Source: CAYTGM01 sp964437365 (GTDB lineage Bacteria; Sumerlaeota; Sumerlaeia; SLMS01). From it: a stretch of DNA of 64,000 nucleotides. Below the pieces are notes generated by a model, which did no database searches, was not told the origin of the DNA, and was given only the letters and a program-made list of their open reading frames with translations. Positions 1-9,900 of this stretch are shown here, one piece after another. The stretch lies in NCBI GenBank assembly GCA_964437365.1, contig CAYTGM010000008.1:62001-126000 (forward strand). The letters run 5' to 3'. A program made the position numbers and the translations under genes. Numbering within the stretch: position 1 is the stretch's first letter; each line of letters begins with the position of its first letter.

Positions 1-1089
1 CGCCATGGTTTCGATGAGTTTTTCGGTAATCTCTACCATTTGAATGTGTCAGAAGAGCCTGAGCAGGAAGATTATCCAGACAATCCCGAATTCGTTGAAA
101 AGTTTGGTCCTCGCGGTGTGATCTGGTCGACAGCTGATGGCGTGATAGAAGATACGGGTCCATTGACTGTTGAGCGTATGAAGACCTTCGACGAAGAGAT
201 TCTCGACAAATCACTCGATTTTATGGATCGCGCTGTCGAGTCCGATACTCCCTTCTTTATCTGGCACGCAACAAGCCGCATGCACGTGTACACACACTTG
301 AAAGATGAAAGCCGTCATCTGGCGACAGATATCAGTTCCGAAGAAGATCTTTTCGGCAGCGGTTTGATAGAACATGATGGTCATGTGGGCCAGCTTCTTG
401 AAAAGCTTGAAGAACTTGGCATCGCCGATAACACAATCGTCATTTACACAACAGATAACGGACCAGAACAAAGTAGCTGGCCCGATGCGGGTACAACGAA
501 GTTCCGAGGGGAAAAAATGACCACATGGGAAGGTGGCGTTCGAGTTCCCTTCCTTGTTCGCTGGCCGGAACGTATTCCTGCTGGGCTGAAGAGAAATGGA
601 ATCTCTTCTCATGAAGATGTCTTCCCCACGATCGCGGCTGCACTTGGTGAACCCAACCTCCGTGAGCGTTACAAGGAGGAGTACAAGGTCTATATCGATG
701 GAGAGAACAACCTCGATTACTGGACAGGGGAAAGCGATGAGTCGGCTCGTAACCACTTTTTCTACTACTATGAAAGCAGTCTAACGGCACTCCGTGTTGG
801 CCCATGGAAAATGCATTTCGCCACAAAACCAGGAGGTCGCTATTATGAGGACCTTGTGTTCCATACCATGCCAAAGCTCTTTAACCTGCGTAAGGATCCG
901 ATGGAGCACTATGACGGTATTACAGGGTTTCATCAAATCATGAGAAAGAGCTGGGTGATGCAGCCGGCGATCGCTATTCTGAGCGAGCATGTGCAGACAT
1001 TCCAGGAGTTCCCACCTCGCCAGGAAGCTGCTTCACTTAACATCAATGAAGCGATAGACAAGGCGAAGACGATTACGAACAGACAGTAG
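1..1089 (+). CDS. Arylsulfatase, C-terminal part (5' end outside window)
   Basis: The reading frame is open from base 1, so the gene begins upstream; the first possible start inside the window (TTG at 40) falls within the fold and is not a real start. The preceding residues HGFDEFFGNLYHLN fit the middle of an AtsA-type sulfatase. Visible family features are the YTTDNGPEQS segment (metal and substrate site of the alkaline-phosphatase fold), the GEKMTTWEGGVRVPFLVRWP segment, and a C-terminal subdomain ending about 349 residues after base 40. The formylglycine CxPSR motif would lie upstream and cannot be checked. The family hydrolyses sulfate esters, usually on polysaccharides, in the periplasm or outside the cell. 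A clear terminator follows directly, so this is the last gene of its transcript. Confidence 0.92.
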   Translation, partial: RHGFDEFFGNLYHLNVSEEPEQEDYPDNPEFVEKFGPRGVIWSTADGVIEDTGPLTVERMKTFDEEILDKSLDFMDRAVESDTPFFIWHATSRMHVYTHLKDESRHLATDISSEEDLFGSGLIEHDGHVGQLLEKLEELGIADNTIVIYTTDNGPEQSSWPDAGTTKFRGEKMTTWEGGVRVPFLVRWPERIPAGLKRNGISSHEDVFPTIAAALGEPNLRERYKEEYKVYIDGENNLDYWTGESDESARNHFFYYYESSLTALRVGPWKMHFATKPGGRYYEDLVFHTMPKLFNLRKDPMEHYDGITGFHQIMRKSWVMQPAIAILSEHVQTFQEFPPRQEAASLNINEAIDKAKTITNRQ

Positions 1090-1112
1090 TATCAATCCAT
1101 CAAATAGTCACG

Positions 1113-1146
1113 AAAGGGAGCTTCAATGAGAAGCTCCCTTTTTTTG
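1113..1146 (+). terminator. Rho-independent terminator after the sulfatase
   Basis: A perfect 9-bp stem GGGAGCTTC/GAAGCTCCC (1116-1124 with 1130-1138) has a 5-nt loop. It is extended by AAA/TTT and followed by a run of T. It lies 24 bases after the sulfatase stop codon. Confidence 0.9.
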
Positions 1147-1382
1147 TTTTTCCTTCGAAGCATCGAAAGTTACGTATAGATTAGATCACTTCAAGTTTCC
1201 TGCGATAGTTTTGCATCGCAGCTTTGGTATAGTGATTGTAAGGGGCTGTTTGCGTTTTGCTGTTCCATTCGCTCTCGATCGAGGACTCTTTGATCGCGAG
1301 GAACAGGGCAGAATCTACTTGCCGTCAAAGTACTGACTATCCTACCCCTTTAAGAATTCTTGCAGAACTATTGGACAAAAAC

Positions 1383-2441
1383 ATGAAAAAATATATGATC
1401 TCGAGCGCTGCTGCGCTTATCTTTTCAATGGCCTCTCATTCAGTGGCACAAACCCTGACGACCGTTGCCGGTACTCAAGGAGATACTTCAGGTACGAGCG
1501 ACTCTGTTGGGTCTGCGTCCTCTGTAGCCGTTGATAGTAGTGGAAACATCTATGTAGGTGATCAGGCGAATGAGGTTGTCTATAAAATCACATCGGGTGG
1601 GACCAAGACCGTTTTTGCTGGAACTGGAACTCAGGGATATAATGGTCTAAGTGGAACAGCGACCTCGATTCAGCTTGCTGATGCGATTGACCTCTATGTG
1701 GACGATTCAGATAATTTATATATAGCGGATTCGATTAACCGTCTAGTGCGTAAAGTGACACCTGCGGGCACTTTGACGACAGTAGCTGGTGTTCAGGGTG
1801 ATGCTTCGGGCACTGGAAACTCCATTGGGTCTACTACAGCAATCGCCGTTGATAGTTCAGGAAATATTTATGTTTCTGACGTTGCAAATGAAGTGATCCA
1901 TCGCGTTACCTCTGGTGGAGTTCGTTCTGTGTTTGCAGGTACAGGAACAGCTGGCTATAACCTTGCCAGTGGCACAGCGACCTCAGTGCAACTTAATAAT
2001 CCGGATGATCTGGCCATTGATGCGTCTGGCAATCTGATCGTTGCTGACACAGACAACCGACTCGTTCGTCAGATTACGCCCGGCGGAGCACTGACGACGA
2101 TTGCTGGTGTGCTTGGGGATGTTTCTGGGAGCGGGGATTCTGTCGGGTCGGCTCATTCGGTTGCAATAGATACAACAGGAAATCTATACGTCGGAGACCT
2201 TGCCCTGGACGTTGTCTATCTTGTGCCGACTGTGGGTTCTAAATCGGTTTTCATCGGTACTGGAACAGCTGGTTACAATGGTTTGACTGGCACGGCAACT
2301 TCAATACAGCTGGACCAGCCAATGGATCTCTTTTTTGAATCTTCCGGTGGCGGCGTATTCGTTGCCGATATGAATAATCGTCTCGTGCGTCGTGTTGATG
2401 CAGTTCTACCTGTGGAGCTGGACTTCTTTGCCGTAGAATAA
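1383..2441 (+). CDS. Secreted NHL-repeat beta-propeller protein
   Basis: The 352-aa product starts at ATG 1383, where a classic signal peptide begins (MKKYMISSAAALIFSMASHSVAQ). The frame is open further upstream to 1257, but that part lacks secretory character. After the signal come three tandem units of about 106 residues (about 24-129, 130-236 and 237-338). Each holds two NHL-like blades (VAVDSSGNIYVGD, IDLYVDDSDNLYIAD), giving a six-bladed propeller. The units are similar enough to suggest recent duplication. The protein ends shortly after the motif LPVELDFF, which resembles the first strand of a C-terminal domain common in secreted proteins; here it is cut short. The role is unknown; NHL propellers usually bind proteins or glycans. 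No operon partner is visible. Confidence 0.8.
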   Translation: MKKYMISSAAALIFSMASHSVAQTLTTVAGTQGDTSGTSDSVGSASSVAVDSSGNIYVGDQANEVVYKITSGGTKTVFAGTGTQGYNGLSGTATSIQLADAIDLYVDDSDNLYIADSINRLVRKVTPAGTLTTVAGVQGDASGTGNSIGSTTAIAVDSSGNIYVSDVANEVIHRVTSGGVRSVFAGTGTAGYNLASGTATSVQLNNPDDLAIDASGNLIVADTDNRLVRQITPGGALTTIAGVLGDVSGSGDSVGSAHSVAIDTTGNLYVGDLALDVVYLVPTVGSKSVFIGTGTAGYNGLTGTATSIQLDQPMDLFFESSGGGVFVADMNNRLVRRVDAVLPVELDFFAVE

Positions 2442-2551
2442 TTTCAACTCTTCACATCTGTATGCATGTCATTTTGATCGTGATTGTGATAGACAAACGG
2501 ACGATGTGTTTCATGTTGAAGGACTGTGGGGGAGGGTAAGGAAAGCTCGTC

Positions 2552-3616
2552 ATGTCCAAGTACTTTTCCAAAGGCCGTGGCGCCGGATCCAACCCAACAT
2601 CTCGTTTCGAGCGGCTTGCGTATACTCCTGAGTTCGAGGATGAGGCTTCGCTCCCCGAGGGAGCGCCCCGAACTCAGCTCTTTCGCGACACCTCGCGAAA
2701 GATTCTCAACGAAAACGATTCGCCCGACATCGAGATGAAACGGGGACTCAATCCTTATCGCGGCTGCGAGCATGGCTGTATCTATTGCTACGCTCGACCA
2801 ACACATGAGTATCTTGGACTTTCCTCAGGTCTCGATTTTGAAACGAAACTTTTCGTGAAAGATGAAGCGCCTGAGCTTCTGAAGAAAGAACTTTCAAAGA
2901 AGAACTACAAAGCTATCCCTCTCGCGTTCTCTGGTATTACTGATCCCTATCAACCTGTAGAAAAGAAACTTCTTCTCTCGCGTCGTTGCCTGGAAGTGCT
3001 CGCAGAGACCCGACACCCGACTTGTATGATCACCAAGAGCGCCATGATCACGCGTGATATAGATCTCCTTTCTGAGCTTGCAGAGTATGGAAATGCCTGG
3101 GTAAATATCTCCCTCACGACGTTGGACCACCAGCTTCAGCGAAAACTGGAGCCACGCGGGTCTACACCTCAGGCCAGACTCGAGGCCATGGCGAACCTCC
3201 GCGAAGCAGGTGTGAAGGTCGGCGTGAACGTGTCACCTGTCATTCCAGGACTGAACGATCATGAAATTCCGTCTATACTGAAGGCTGCTGCGGGGGCGGG
3301 TGCTCAGCGAGCCACCTGGGTTCTTCTCAGGCTCCCTCATTCTGTGAAGGATCTATTCGTCGAGTGGCTCCGCGAGCACGAGCCTCTGAAAGAGAACAAG
3401 GTGATCTCTAAGCTCAAGCAGCTCCATGAGGGGAAGCTCTACAACTCAGAATTCGGTACACGCATTAAAGGTTCCGGGCCTCTGTCAGAACAGATCGAGC
3501 AGCTCTTTGATATACAATGCCGAAAGAATGGCTTGAGTAGGAAACCGATGGATTTCAACCCCGAAGCCTTCAGAAAACCCCACGAACCTCAAATGGACCT
3601 CTTCGAGGGGAGATGA
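2552..3616 (+). CDS. PA0069-family radical SAM protein (SplB-like)
   Basis: The 354-aa product starts at ATG 2552, with GGAAAG upstream at good spacing. The radical SAM cluster motif is seen as C72-x3-C76-x2-C79 in GCEHGCIYCYARP, which would bind a [4Fe-4S] cluster and S-adenosylmethionine. The N-terminus (KGRGAGSNPTSRFE) and the segments FVKDEAPELL and AFSGITDPYQPVE are typical of the PA0069/Rv2578c family, relatives of spore photoproduct lyase. The substrate of this family is not established to my knowledge. The protein should be cytoplasmic. It stands alone between the propeller gene and the metal-efflux cluster and has no obvious link to either. Confidence 0.9.
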   Translation: MSKYFSKGRGAGSNPTSRFERLAYTPEFEDEASLPEGAPRTQLFRDTSRKILNENDSPDIEMKRGLNPYRGCEHGCIYCYARPTHEYLGLSSGLDFETKLFVKDEAPELLKKELSKKNYKAIPLAFSGITDPYQPVEKKLLLSRRCLEVLAETRHPTCMITKSAMITRDIDLLSELAEYGNAWVNISLTTLDHQLQRKLEPRGSTPQARLEAMANLREAGVKVGVNVSPVIPGLNDHEIPSILKAAAGAGAQRATWVLLRLPHSVKDLFVEWLREHEPLKENKVISKLKQLHEGKLYNSEFGTRIKGSGPLSEQIEQLFDIQCRKNGLSRKPMDFNPEAFRKPHEPQMDLFEGR

Positions 3617-3681
3617 GCCTCTGTCAGAGATCGGATATTCCTGCTTGCATTCTAAGCGGCGGATATTATTGACTGTTTGTG

Positions 3682-3993
3682 ATGAAACGCGAAGCGAAAC
3701 AAAGTGCTCATTTTACAAAACGCCTGATAGCCTTACTTTTAGGAGTTTTTGTTTTTCTCCTGACTGCGGGACTGGCCCATGATGCTTGCAATGGCGATCA
3801 TGATGAGTCGGAAAATCCAGCTCACGCTCTTATTTGCAAGTGTGCGTGTCATCATCATCTGGTTCTAACGTCTGGAGCTTCTTCAAGTCTTCCAGTAGCG
3901 GCACATATAAACACCAATGTGCTCCCCGAATCGGATCATCCTCAAAATCCTATCACTGTTGGTATATTCAGACCTCCCAAAGAACTTATCTAA
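3682..3993 (+). CDS. Small secreted or membrane-anchored His/Cys-rich protein
   Basis: The 103-aa product can start at ATG 3682 or at the adjacent GTG 3679. A hydrophobic segment at about residues 15-32 (RLIALLLGVFVFLLTAGLA) acts as signal or anchor. It is followed by an acidic/His stretch (HDACNGDHDESENPAH) and the motif CKCACHHH, both suited to binding soft or transition metals. I recognise no family. It is the first gene of a run that continues with TolC, adaptor and RND pump 79 bases downstream. A role as periplasmic metal chaperone or sensor for that pump is inferred from position only. Confidence 0.6.
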   Translation: MKREAKQSAHFTKRLIALLLGVFVFLLTAGLAHDACNGDHDESENPAHALICKCACHHHLVLTSGASSSLPVAAHINTNVLPESDHPQNPITVGIFRPPKELI

Positions 3994-4072
3994 GTAACTT
4001 CTCACGAAAAACTGTGGGTTTGATCAAGCCAGTAATGGCTCGGACATGAAATAACTTAGATAAGGTAGAACT

Positions 4073-5461
4073 ATGGTTGTATCCTCTTGGGCTCACCGCC
4101 TGGGCAGGACCTCCGGTCTGCTTCTGTTACTCATAATGTTCATAATGAGTGGCTGTGCTACCTATGACCGGAAGCCTGTCAAATCCGACATATACTTAAT
4201 GATGCTGGCAGAACGATCTATTGCCAGCAAAGATGTTCAACTTGGTATAGATAATACTGAATATATTCCTGAAGATGGACTGACTCTTCAAGAAGCAGAA
4301 ATGCTTGCTCTATTTCTAAATCCTGAGCTGAGAACGGAACGGAAGAGAGCAGACGTTGAGATTGTGTCTTCTAAGTTTGCAGGGCTTTTGGAAGATCCTC
4401 AGATTGATGCCGATGTACTTCGCATCCTTGAAAATGTCGAAGAGCCTTGGATCTATGGTGGTTTTCTTTCCTTTTCGGTTCCTCTTTCTGGTCGGCTGTC
4501 GGTTGCAAAATCCAAGGCAAAGGCAGAAGCAGAGGTCGCTCTTGTTGATGCTTATAGAAAAGAACAGGATATTCTTCTAGAGCTTCGCAATACGTGGGCA
4601 TTGTGGGAACAGGCAAGCCGTTCACTCAATGTGAGTCTCCATCTTCATGAGAGTATGAAGAATCTCTTGGAAATAACGAATCTGCGAGAAGAACTCGGGG
4701 AGATCATCCCTGCTGAAGCAGCGGCATTTCAAATCGCCGAAGCTCGCTTGCGACTCGAGATTGATCGGCTGGCCGCCGAAGAGTTAAAACAGAGTTATGA
4801 ACTATTGAGGCTAGTCGGACTCTCAGCGCAGTCAGATGTTCAGTTCGTTCCTCAGTCGAGTTCAAAGTTTCATATTCTCGATGAACTTGATGAAGAGGAC
4901 ATCTATACAAAATCTCCTGAGGTTCTTCGGGCCGAGGCTGCATACAAAGCCGCAGAAGAAGGTCTTCGACTTGAGGTTCGCAGGCAGTTTCCCGATTTTA
5001 ATCTCGGTCCTGTATACGAGAATGAAGAGGGAATGGACAGGCTGGGTTTAGGGTTCTCCCTGCCTATTCCTCTGTGGAATCGGAACAGGGGTGAAATTGC
5101 CAGGGCAGAGGGCGAGCGAGAAGTTGCGCGACTTGAATGGGAGGAGGCAGTTCAAAATGCACTCTCAGAAGTAGCGATAGCGTCTGCTACGTTTGCCGGT
5201 GCTCAACAGCGAACAGGCATTTTGCGCGAGACAGTAATTCCGTTGGCACAGAAACAAATCGATCAGGCTCGCCAGCTTGTTGAGCTTGGCGAACTGGATG
5301 CGCTCCTGATCCTGGAGGCGATCCAGTCAGAGAGAGAAGCAAAGCTGGATCTCATCGCGGCAGAAGCCGAATTGAACCGAAGTTCCGCTCAGCTGCGCCG
5401 ACTAATTCCAGCAGAGGTTTATGAACCCGAAATCAAATCTGAGAGTGATGCAAATGAATAA
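4073..5461 (+). CDS. TolC-family outer-membrane efflux lipoprotein (CusC/CzcC-like)
   Basis: The 462-aa product matches the usual length of the outer-membrane efflux protein family. The N-terminus is a lipoprotein signal ending at IMSGC (C28 would be lipidated). Two OEP repeats follow, with long helical stretches such as AKAEAEVALVDAYRKEQDIL and ERTGILRETVIPLAQKQ-type segments, and the conserved LGLGFSLPIPLWNRNRGEIARAE block that CzcC/CusC proteins share. It forms the trimeric channel through which the downstream RND pump expels metal ions across the outer membrane. AAGGT precedes the ATG at 4073. Its 3' end overlaps the adaptor gene by a few bases (ATGAATAA), so the two are probably translationally coupled. 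Confidence 0.9.
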   Translation: MVVSSWAHRLGRTSGLLLLLIMFIMSGCATYDRKPVKSDIYLMMLAERSIASKDVQLGIDNTEYIPEDGLTLQEAEMLALFLNPELRTERKRADVEIVSSKFAGLLEDPQIDADVLRILENVEEPWIYGGFLSFSVPLSGRLSVAKSKAKAEAEVALVDAYRKEQDILLELRNTWALWEQASRSLNVSLHLHESMKNLLEITNLREELGEIIPAEAAAFQIAEARLRLEIDRLAAEELKQSYELLRLVGLSAQSDVQFVPQSSSKFHILDELDEEDIYTKSPEVLRAEAAYKAAEEGLRLEVRRQFPDFNLGPVYENEEGMDRLGLGFSLPIPLWNRNRGEIARAEGEREVARLEWEEAVQNALSEVAIASATFAGAQQRTGILRETVIPLAQKQIDQARQLVELGELDALLILEAIQSEREAKLDLIAAEAELNRSSAQLRRLIPAEVYEPEIKSESDANE

Positions 5462-6986
5462 GATAACTGAGTACAAGAAAGATAGAACAGCCCAGAGTAT
5501 AGACATGAAAATCACGATCCAGATCATTCTAATAGCATGTGGTTTGCTGCTACCCGCAGTCTCACTTGTTGCACAGGATGAGCACTCAGGACATGATCAT
5601 TCGCTTCACGAGGAAAAAGAAAATAAGGAACACGAAGCGCACGACCACGAAAGTGGCGAGGCTGAAGAAAACCACGATGAGGACGCCAACGAGGGGCATG
5701 AAGATCATCAGGATGAAGTCACTATCTCAGCCCGTGCAGTGGAGATTTTTAAGTTCTCGACAGAGGTCGTTGAAAAACGCACTCTTTCTGATGTGATTAC
5801 AGTTCCTGCACGGGTTAGCTACAACGCGGAAGCAATGGCGCATATCAGCTCTCAGGTTCAAGGAAGGATCCAGGAGATATTTGTGCGACTTGGAGACAAA
5901 GTAGATAAAGGACAACTACTTCTCATAGTGGATAGTCCTGAGTTAGGTGCAGCAAAAAGCGAGTTTCTTCAGCAGAATGTTGCTGTCGATGCATCGACAG
6001 CAAAGGTCGAAGTGGCAAGGGATCTAATTCAAGTAGCCAGGAAAAGCTTCGATCGCGCCGAAGAGCTTCAGGAGACTGGAAGTCTATCAATGACAGAATA
6101 CCTGGATCGTGAAGCGACATTGCGTCAGGCAGAGGCAAACCTGAAACTTTCCGAGGCAGATCTCCGAGTCACGGAATCAAAACGCCTGGCGGCTGAAAAC
6201 CAACTGCATATATACGGGTACCGCCACGAAGACTGCAGTGCTCTCCTTGAAGAGGGGGAGGTGTCTACACAATATGAAATCCGGGCTCCCATAGCAGGAG
6301 AAATTATTCAACGTGAAGTGACTCCTGGTGAAGTGGTTGATCCTGGACAGGACTCCCTGATGGTGATTGCTGACATGAAGGAGCTTTGGGTCCTCGGAGA
6401 TGTGCCAGAGAGTTACCTCGGAGGTTTGAGGCGAGGTGAGTCGGCTCGAGTCATTTTGAATGCCTTCGGTAACTCTCCTTTTGAGGGAGAAGTTGCGTAT
6501 ATCGCGCCTCAACTCGACCCAAAGACGAGAACAGCTAAAGTACGGATCATCCTTCAAAACATTGGTTCAAAAGATGATGAAGCGGATGGCAAAGATCACT
6601 CAGGACATGATGGCCATGAAGATCACAGCCATTCTGGTCGTCATGAAGAGGGTACCTCTGAGTACGAAGAACCCAGTGTGAAGCTTCGACCTGGAATGTA
6701 TGGGCAAGCTGAGTTAACGCTCGGAACTTCCAAAGCCAAAAAGGGAGTTCTCGTGGTCCAGGAGAAAGCAGTTCAAAGTATAGAAGGAATGAGTGTTGTC
6801 TTCGTACCCAGCAAAGAAGAGTCCTACACTTATATTATGCGACGGATCGAGACAGGAACACGGATTGGCAGATGGATACCAGTGATTTCCGGTCTTGAAG
6901 AACGGGAGGAGTATGTTGTTTCCAACAGCTTCATCCTAAAAGCGGAGTTGGAAAAAGAGGGAGCTGAGCATGCGCACGCACATTAA
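5454..6986 (+). CDS. His-rich periplasmic adaptor of a heavy-metal RND efflux system
   Basis: ATG 5454 overlaps the tolC stop. ATG 5505 is an alternative start that gives a tighter signal peptide (MKITIQIILIACGLLLPAVSLVAQ), and the frame is open back to 5421. After the signal comes a run of about 45 residues very rich in His, Asp and Glu (DEHSGHDHSLHEEKE, HEAHDHESGEAEE). The adaptor body follows: a barrel-sandwich hybrid (ISSQVQGRIQEIFVRLGDKV), a coiled hairpin (about 150-240), and beta-barrel and membrane-proximal domains. A second His-rich insert (DHSGHDGHEDHSHSGRHEE, bases about 6590-6650) sits inside the C-terminal half. The family links pump and channel and can deliver metal. It overlaps the RND gene by 17 bases. 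The metal is not determinable from sequence; zinc, cobalt or cadmium is likelier than copper given the His-rich rather than Met-rich segments. Confidence 0.9.
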   Translation: MNKITEYKKDRTAQSIDMKITIQIILIACGLLLPAVSLVAQDEHSGHDHSLHEEKENKEHEAHDHESGEAEENHDEDANEGHEDHQDEVTISARAVEIFKFSTEVVEKRTLSDVITVPARVSYNAEAMAHISSQVQGRIQEIFVRLGDKVDKGQLLLIVDSPELGAAKSEFLQQNVAVDASTAKVEVARDLIQVARKSFDRAEELQETGSLSMTEYLDREATLRQAEANLKLSEADLRVTESKRLAAENQLHIYGYRHEDCSALLEEGEVSTQYEIRAPIAGEIIQREVTPGEVVDPGQDSLMVIADMKELWVLGDVPESYLGGLRRGESARVILNAFGNSPFEGEVAYIAPQLDPKTRTAKVRIILQNIGSKDDEADGKDHSGHDGHEDHSHSGRHEEGTSEYEEPSVKLRPGMYGQAELTLGTSKAKKGVLVVQEKAVQSIEGMSVVFVPSKEESYTYIMRRIETGTRIGRWIPVISGLEEREEYVVSNSFILKAELEKEGAEHAHAH

Positions 6987-9900
6987 AGAAAACATGGGAG
7001 ACCCTTTCGACCACCAAGGACCGAACCTCTTTGAGCGGATTCTCCGATTCTCGATTCAGCATCGCTTTTTGATTTTGCTGCTGACAGTGGGTGTGGGGAT
7101 TCTCGGTTTTTTCTCACTCCAGCGGCTTCCAATCGATGCTGTCCCCGACATTACCAACAAGCAAGTCCAGGTGAACACGGTGGCGCCATCTCTGGGTCCA
7201 ACGGAAATTGAAACACAGGTTACGTTTCCTGTGGAAACAGCGCTCGCAGGTATTGCTGGTCTTGACTATACGCGGTCACTTTCCAGGAATGGATTTTCCC
7301 AGGTCACAGCTGTTTTTGAGGAAAAGGTGGATATTTACTGGGCAAGACAGCAGGTCGCAGAGCGCCTTGGATCTGTGGGTCAGGAACTCCCCTTTGAAGC
7401 AAACCCGAGGATGGGGCCTCTGACGACAGGACTTGGTGAAGTTTATTCTTTTGCTATTGAATATGCAAAACCTGAAGAATCCACCGTATCGGCTGGAGAA
7501 AATGGCTGGCAAGAGGACGGCAGCTATCGAACCCCTGATGGAGAAACTCTTCGTACTCATGTTGAAAAAGCCGCTTACTTGCGGACGATTATGGAGTGGG
7601 TTGTCGTTCCCCAACTGGTCCTTGTTGATGGGATTGCCAGTGTTGATGTGATCGGAGGCTATCAAAAACAGTATCATGTTCAGCCCGATCCTGAACAGCT
7701 CATGCGTTTTGACCTGACTTTTCATGAAGTCATGGAGGCGCTGGAAAGAAACAACATCAGCACAGGTGCAGGCTTCATCGAACACAAAGGAAGCCAGTAT
7801 ATCGTCAAGTCAGATAGTCGTGTATCATCAATTGAAGAGATCGAAGCGGTTAAAGTAGGTGAACACTCTGGAACCCCAGTTTTCATTGGCGATATAGCGG
7901 ATGTCTTGATTGGAGAGGAGCTAAGAACCGGGGCCGCCAGCGAGAACGGCAAAGAAGTCGTGATAGGTACTACCATGATGATTCCCGGCGAGAACAGCCG
8001 AACTGTCGCGGTGGCTGTCGGTGAAAAGATCGAAGAAGTGAGGCGCAGTCTTCCCCCGGGTGTTCAAGCTAGAGAGCTTATAGACCGTTCAGAGTTAGTT
8101 GATGCAACGATACAGACAGTCGCGACAAACCTGACTGAAGGGGCTCTTCTTGTTATTGTCGTTTTGTTCTTAATGCTAGGGAACTTCCGTGCAGCTCTGA
8201 TTACAGCATTGGCAATACCCCTTTCCATGCTCATGGCTGCAATCGGGATGACACACGCTGGTATCAGTGGGAACCTCATGAGTCTTGGCGCCATTGACTT
8301 TGGCATCATTGTCGACGGATCTGTAATCATCGTTGAAAACTGTATTCGCCATCTGGCTGAGGAGCAAAAACGACTCGGCCGCGGACTTCGTCTCAAAGAA
8401 CGTCTTCATACAGTCTTTTTTGCATCAAAGGAAGTGCGGCAGGCAACGATGTTCGGTGAAGCCATTATCATTACTGTCTATCTACCTATACTCGCATTAA
8501 CAGGTATCGAAGGAAAGATGTTCCATCCCATGGCATTGACGGTTATCTTCGCTCTAACTTCAGCCTTCATTCTTTCTTTGACTTTTGTGCCAGCAGCTGT
8601 CGCCCTATTCCTGACAGGCAAAATCCGCGAAAAGGAGAACTTTCTGGTTTCATCCAGCAAGCGACTCTATGCTCCACTTCTGGACCTTTCATTGAAATTT
8701 CGCTGGGTGATGATTGGAACAGCGGTAGTTGCCTTTGTTAGTTCTCTTCTTCTATTTGGAAGGCTCGGAACAGCCTTTATTCCAACGCTTGATGAAGGAA
8801 ACATCGCCGTCCAATCTCTGCGCATCCCAAGTACAAGTCTTGACCAGTCAATGGAGCTTCAGTTCGAAGTAGAGAAGGCAATTTCTTCCCTACCAGAAGT
8901 GGAATTAATCTTCTCCAAAACGGGAACCACTGAAATCGCTTTCGATCCCATGCCCCCAAACATCTCCGACGGTTTTGTCATTCTGACTGATCGATCAACC
9001 TGGCCGGATCCTTCCATGACGCGGGAAGAACTCTTTGAAAAAATAGAAGAGACAACCTCCTTTCTTCCTGGTCAGATATACGAAAACAGTCAACCCATTC
9101 AACTCAGGTTTAATGAACTTCTTTCAGGAGTAAGAGGTGATCTTGCCATTAAAGTCTATGGAGATCGATTTGAGGACATGGTTAAAGCGGCACAGAAAAT
9201 TGCAGAAGTCGTTGAGCAGGTACCCGGCGCCGCCGATGTGAAGGTTGAACAAACCAGCGGCTTGCCAATTATGGATATCAACATAGACAGAGAATCTGCT
9301 GCAAGGTTTGGTCTCTCAACTGGTGATGTTCAGGATGTCATCGCTATCGCCATCGGAGGACGCGAAGCAGGAACCGTCTTTGAAGGTGATCGAAGGTTCC
9401 CCTTAATGGTACGCCTTCCAGATACGATCCGAGAGGATATCACAACTCTGGAAAACCTTCCTATACCTCTGCCCGTTGACCACATCAGCTCAGCAGAATT
9501 CGCTTCACTTGATGCTGTTTCATTTTCTTCTAATGCGCCACCTTATGTCCCCTTAGGATCTATCGCTTCTATTGAGATAACTGAAGGACCAAATCAGGTC
9601 AGCCGAGAGAATGGAAAAAGACGTGTGACCGTTTCTGCCAATGTTCGTGGTCGGGACCTCGGTGGATTCGTAGAAGAAGTACAGGAGCACGTGCAAAATG
9701 AGGTCACCCTGCCATCCGGATCCTGGATCGATTATGGCGGGGCTTTCGAAAACCTTTTACGCGCGCGTGAGCGTCTGTCCATTGTCGTGCCTGTCTGTTT
9801 CTTTTTGATTTTTCTTCTTCTTTTCACGACTTTCAATTCTGTACGATATGCGTTGCTTGTCTTTACAGGTGTGCCTCTTGGACTGACAGGAGGAATTGTT

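Noticed and set aside
40..1089. Treating TTG at 40 as the sulfatase start
   Set aside because: The frame is open to the window edge and the upstream codons match sulfatase sequence, so the gene is truncated by the window.
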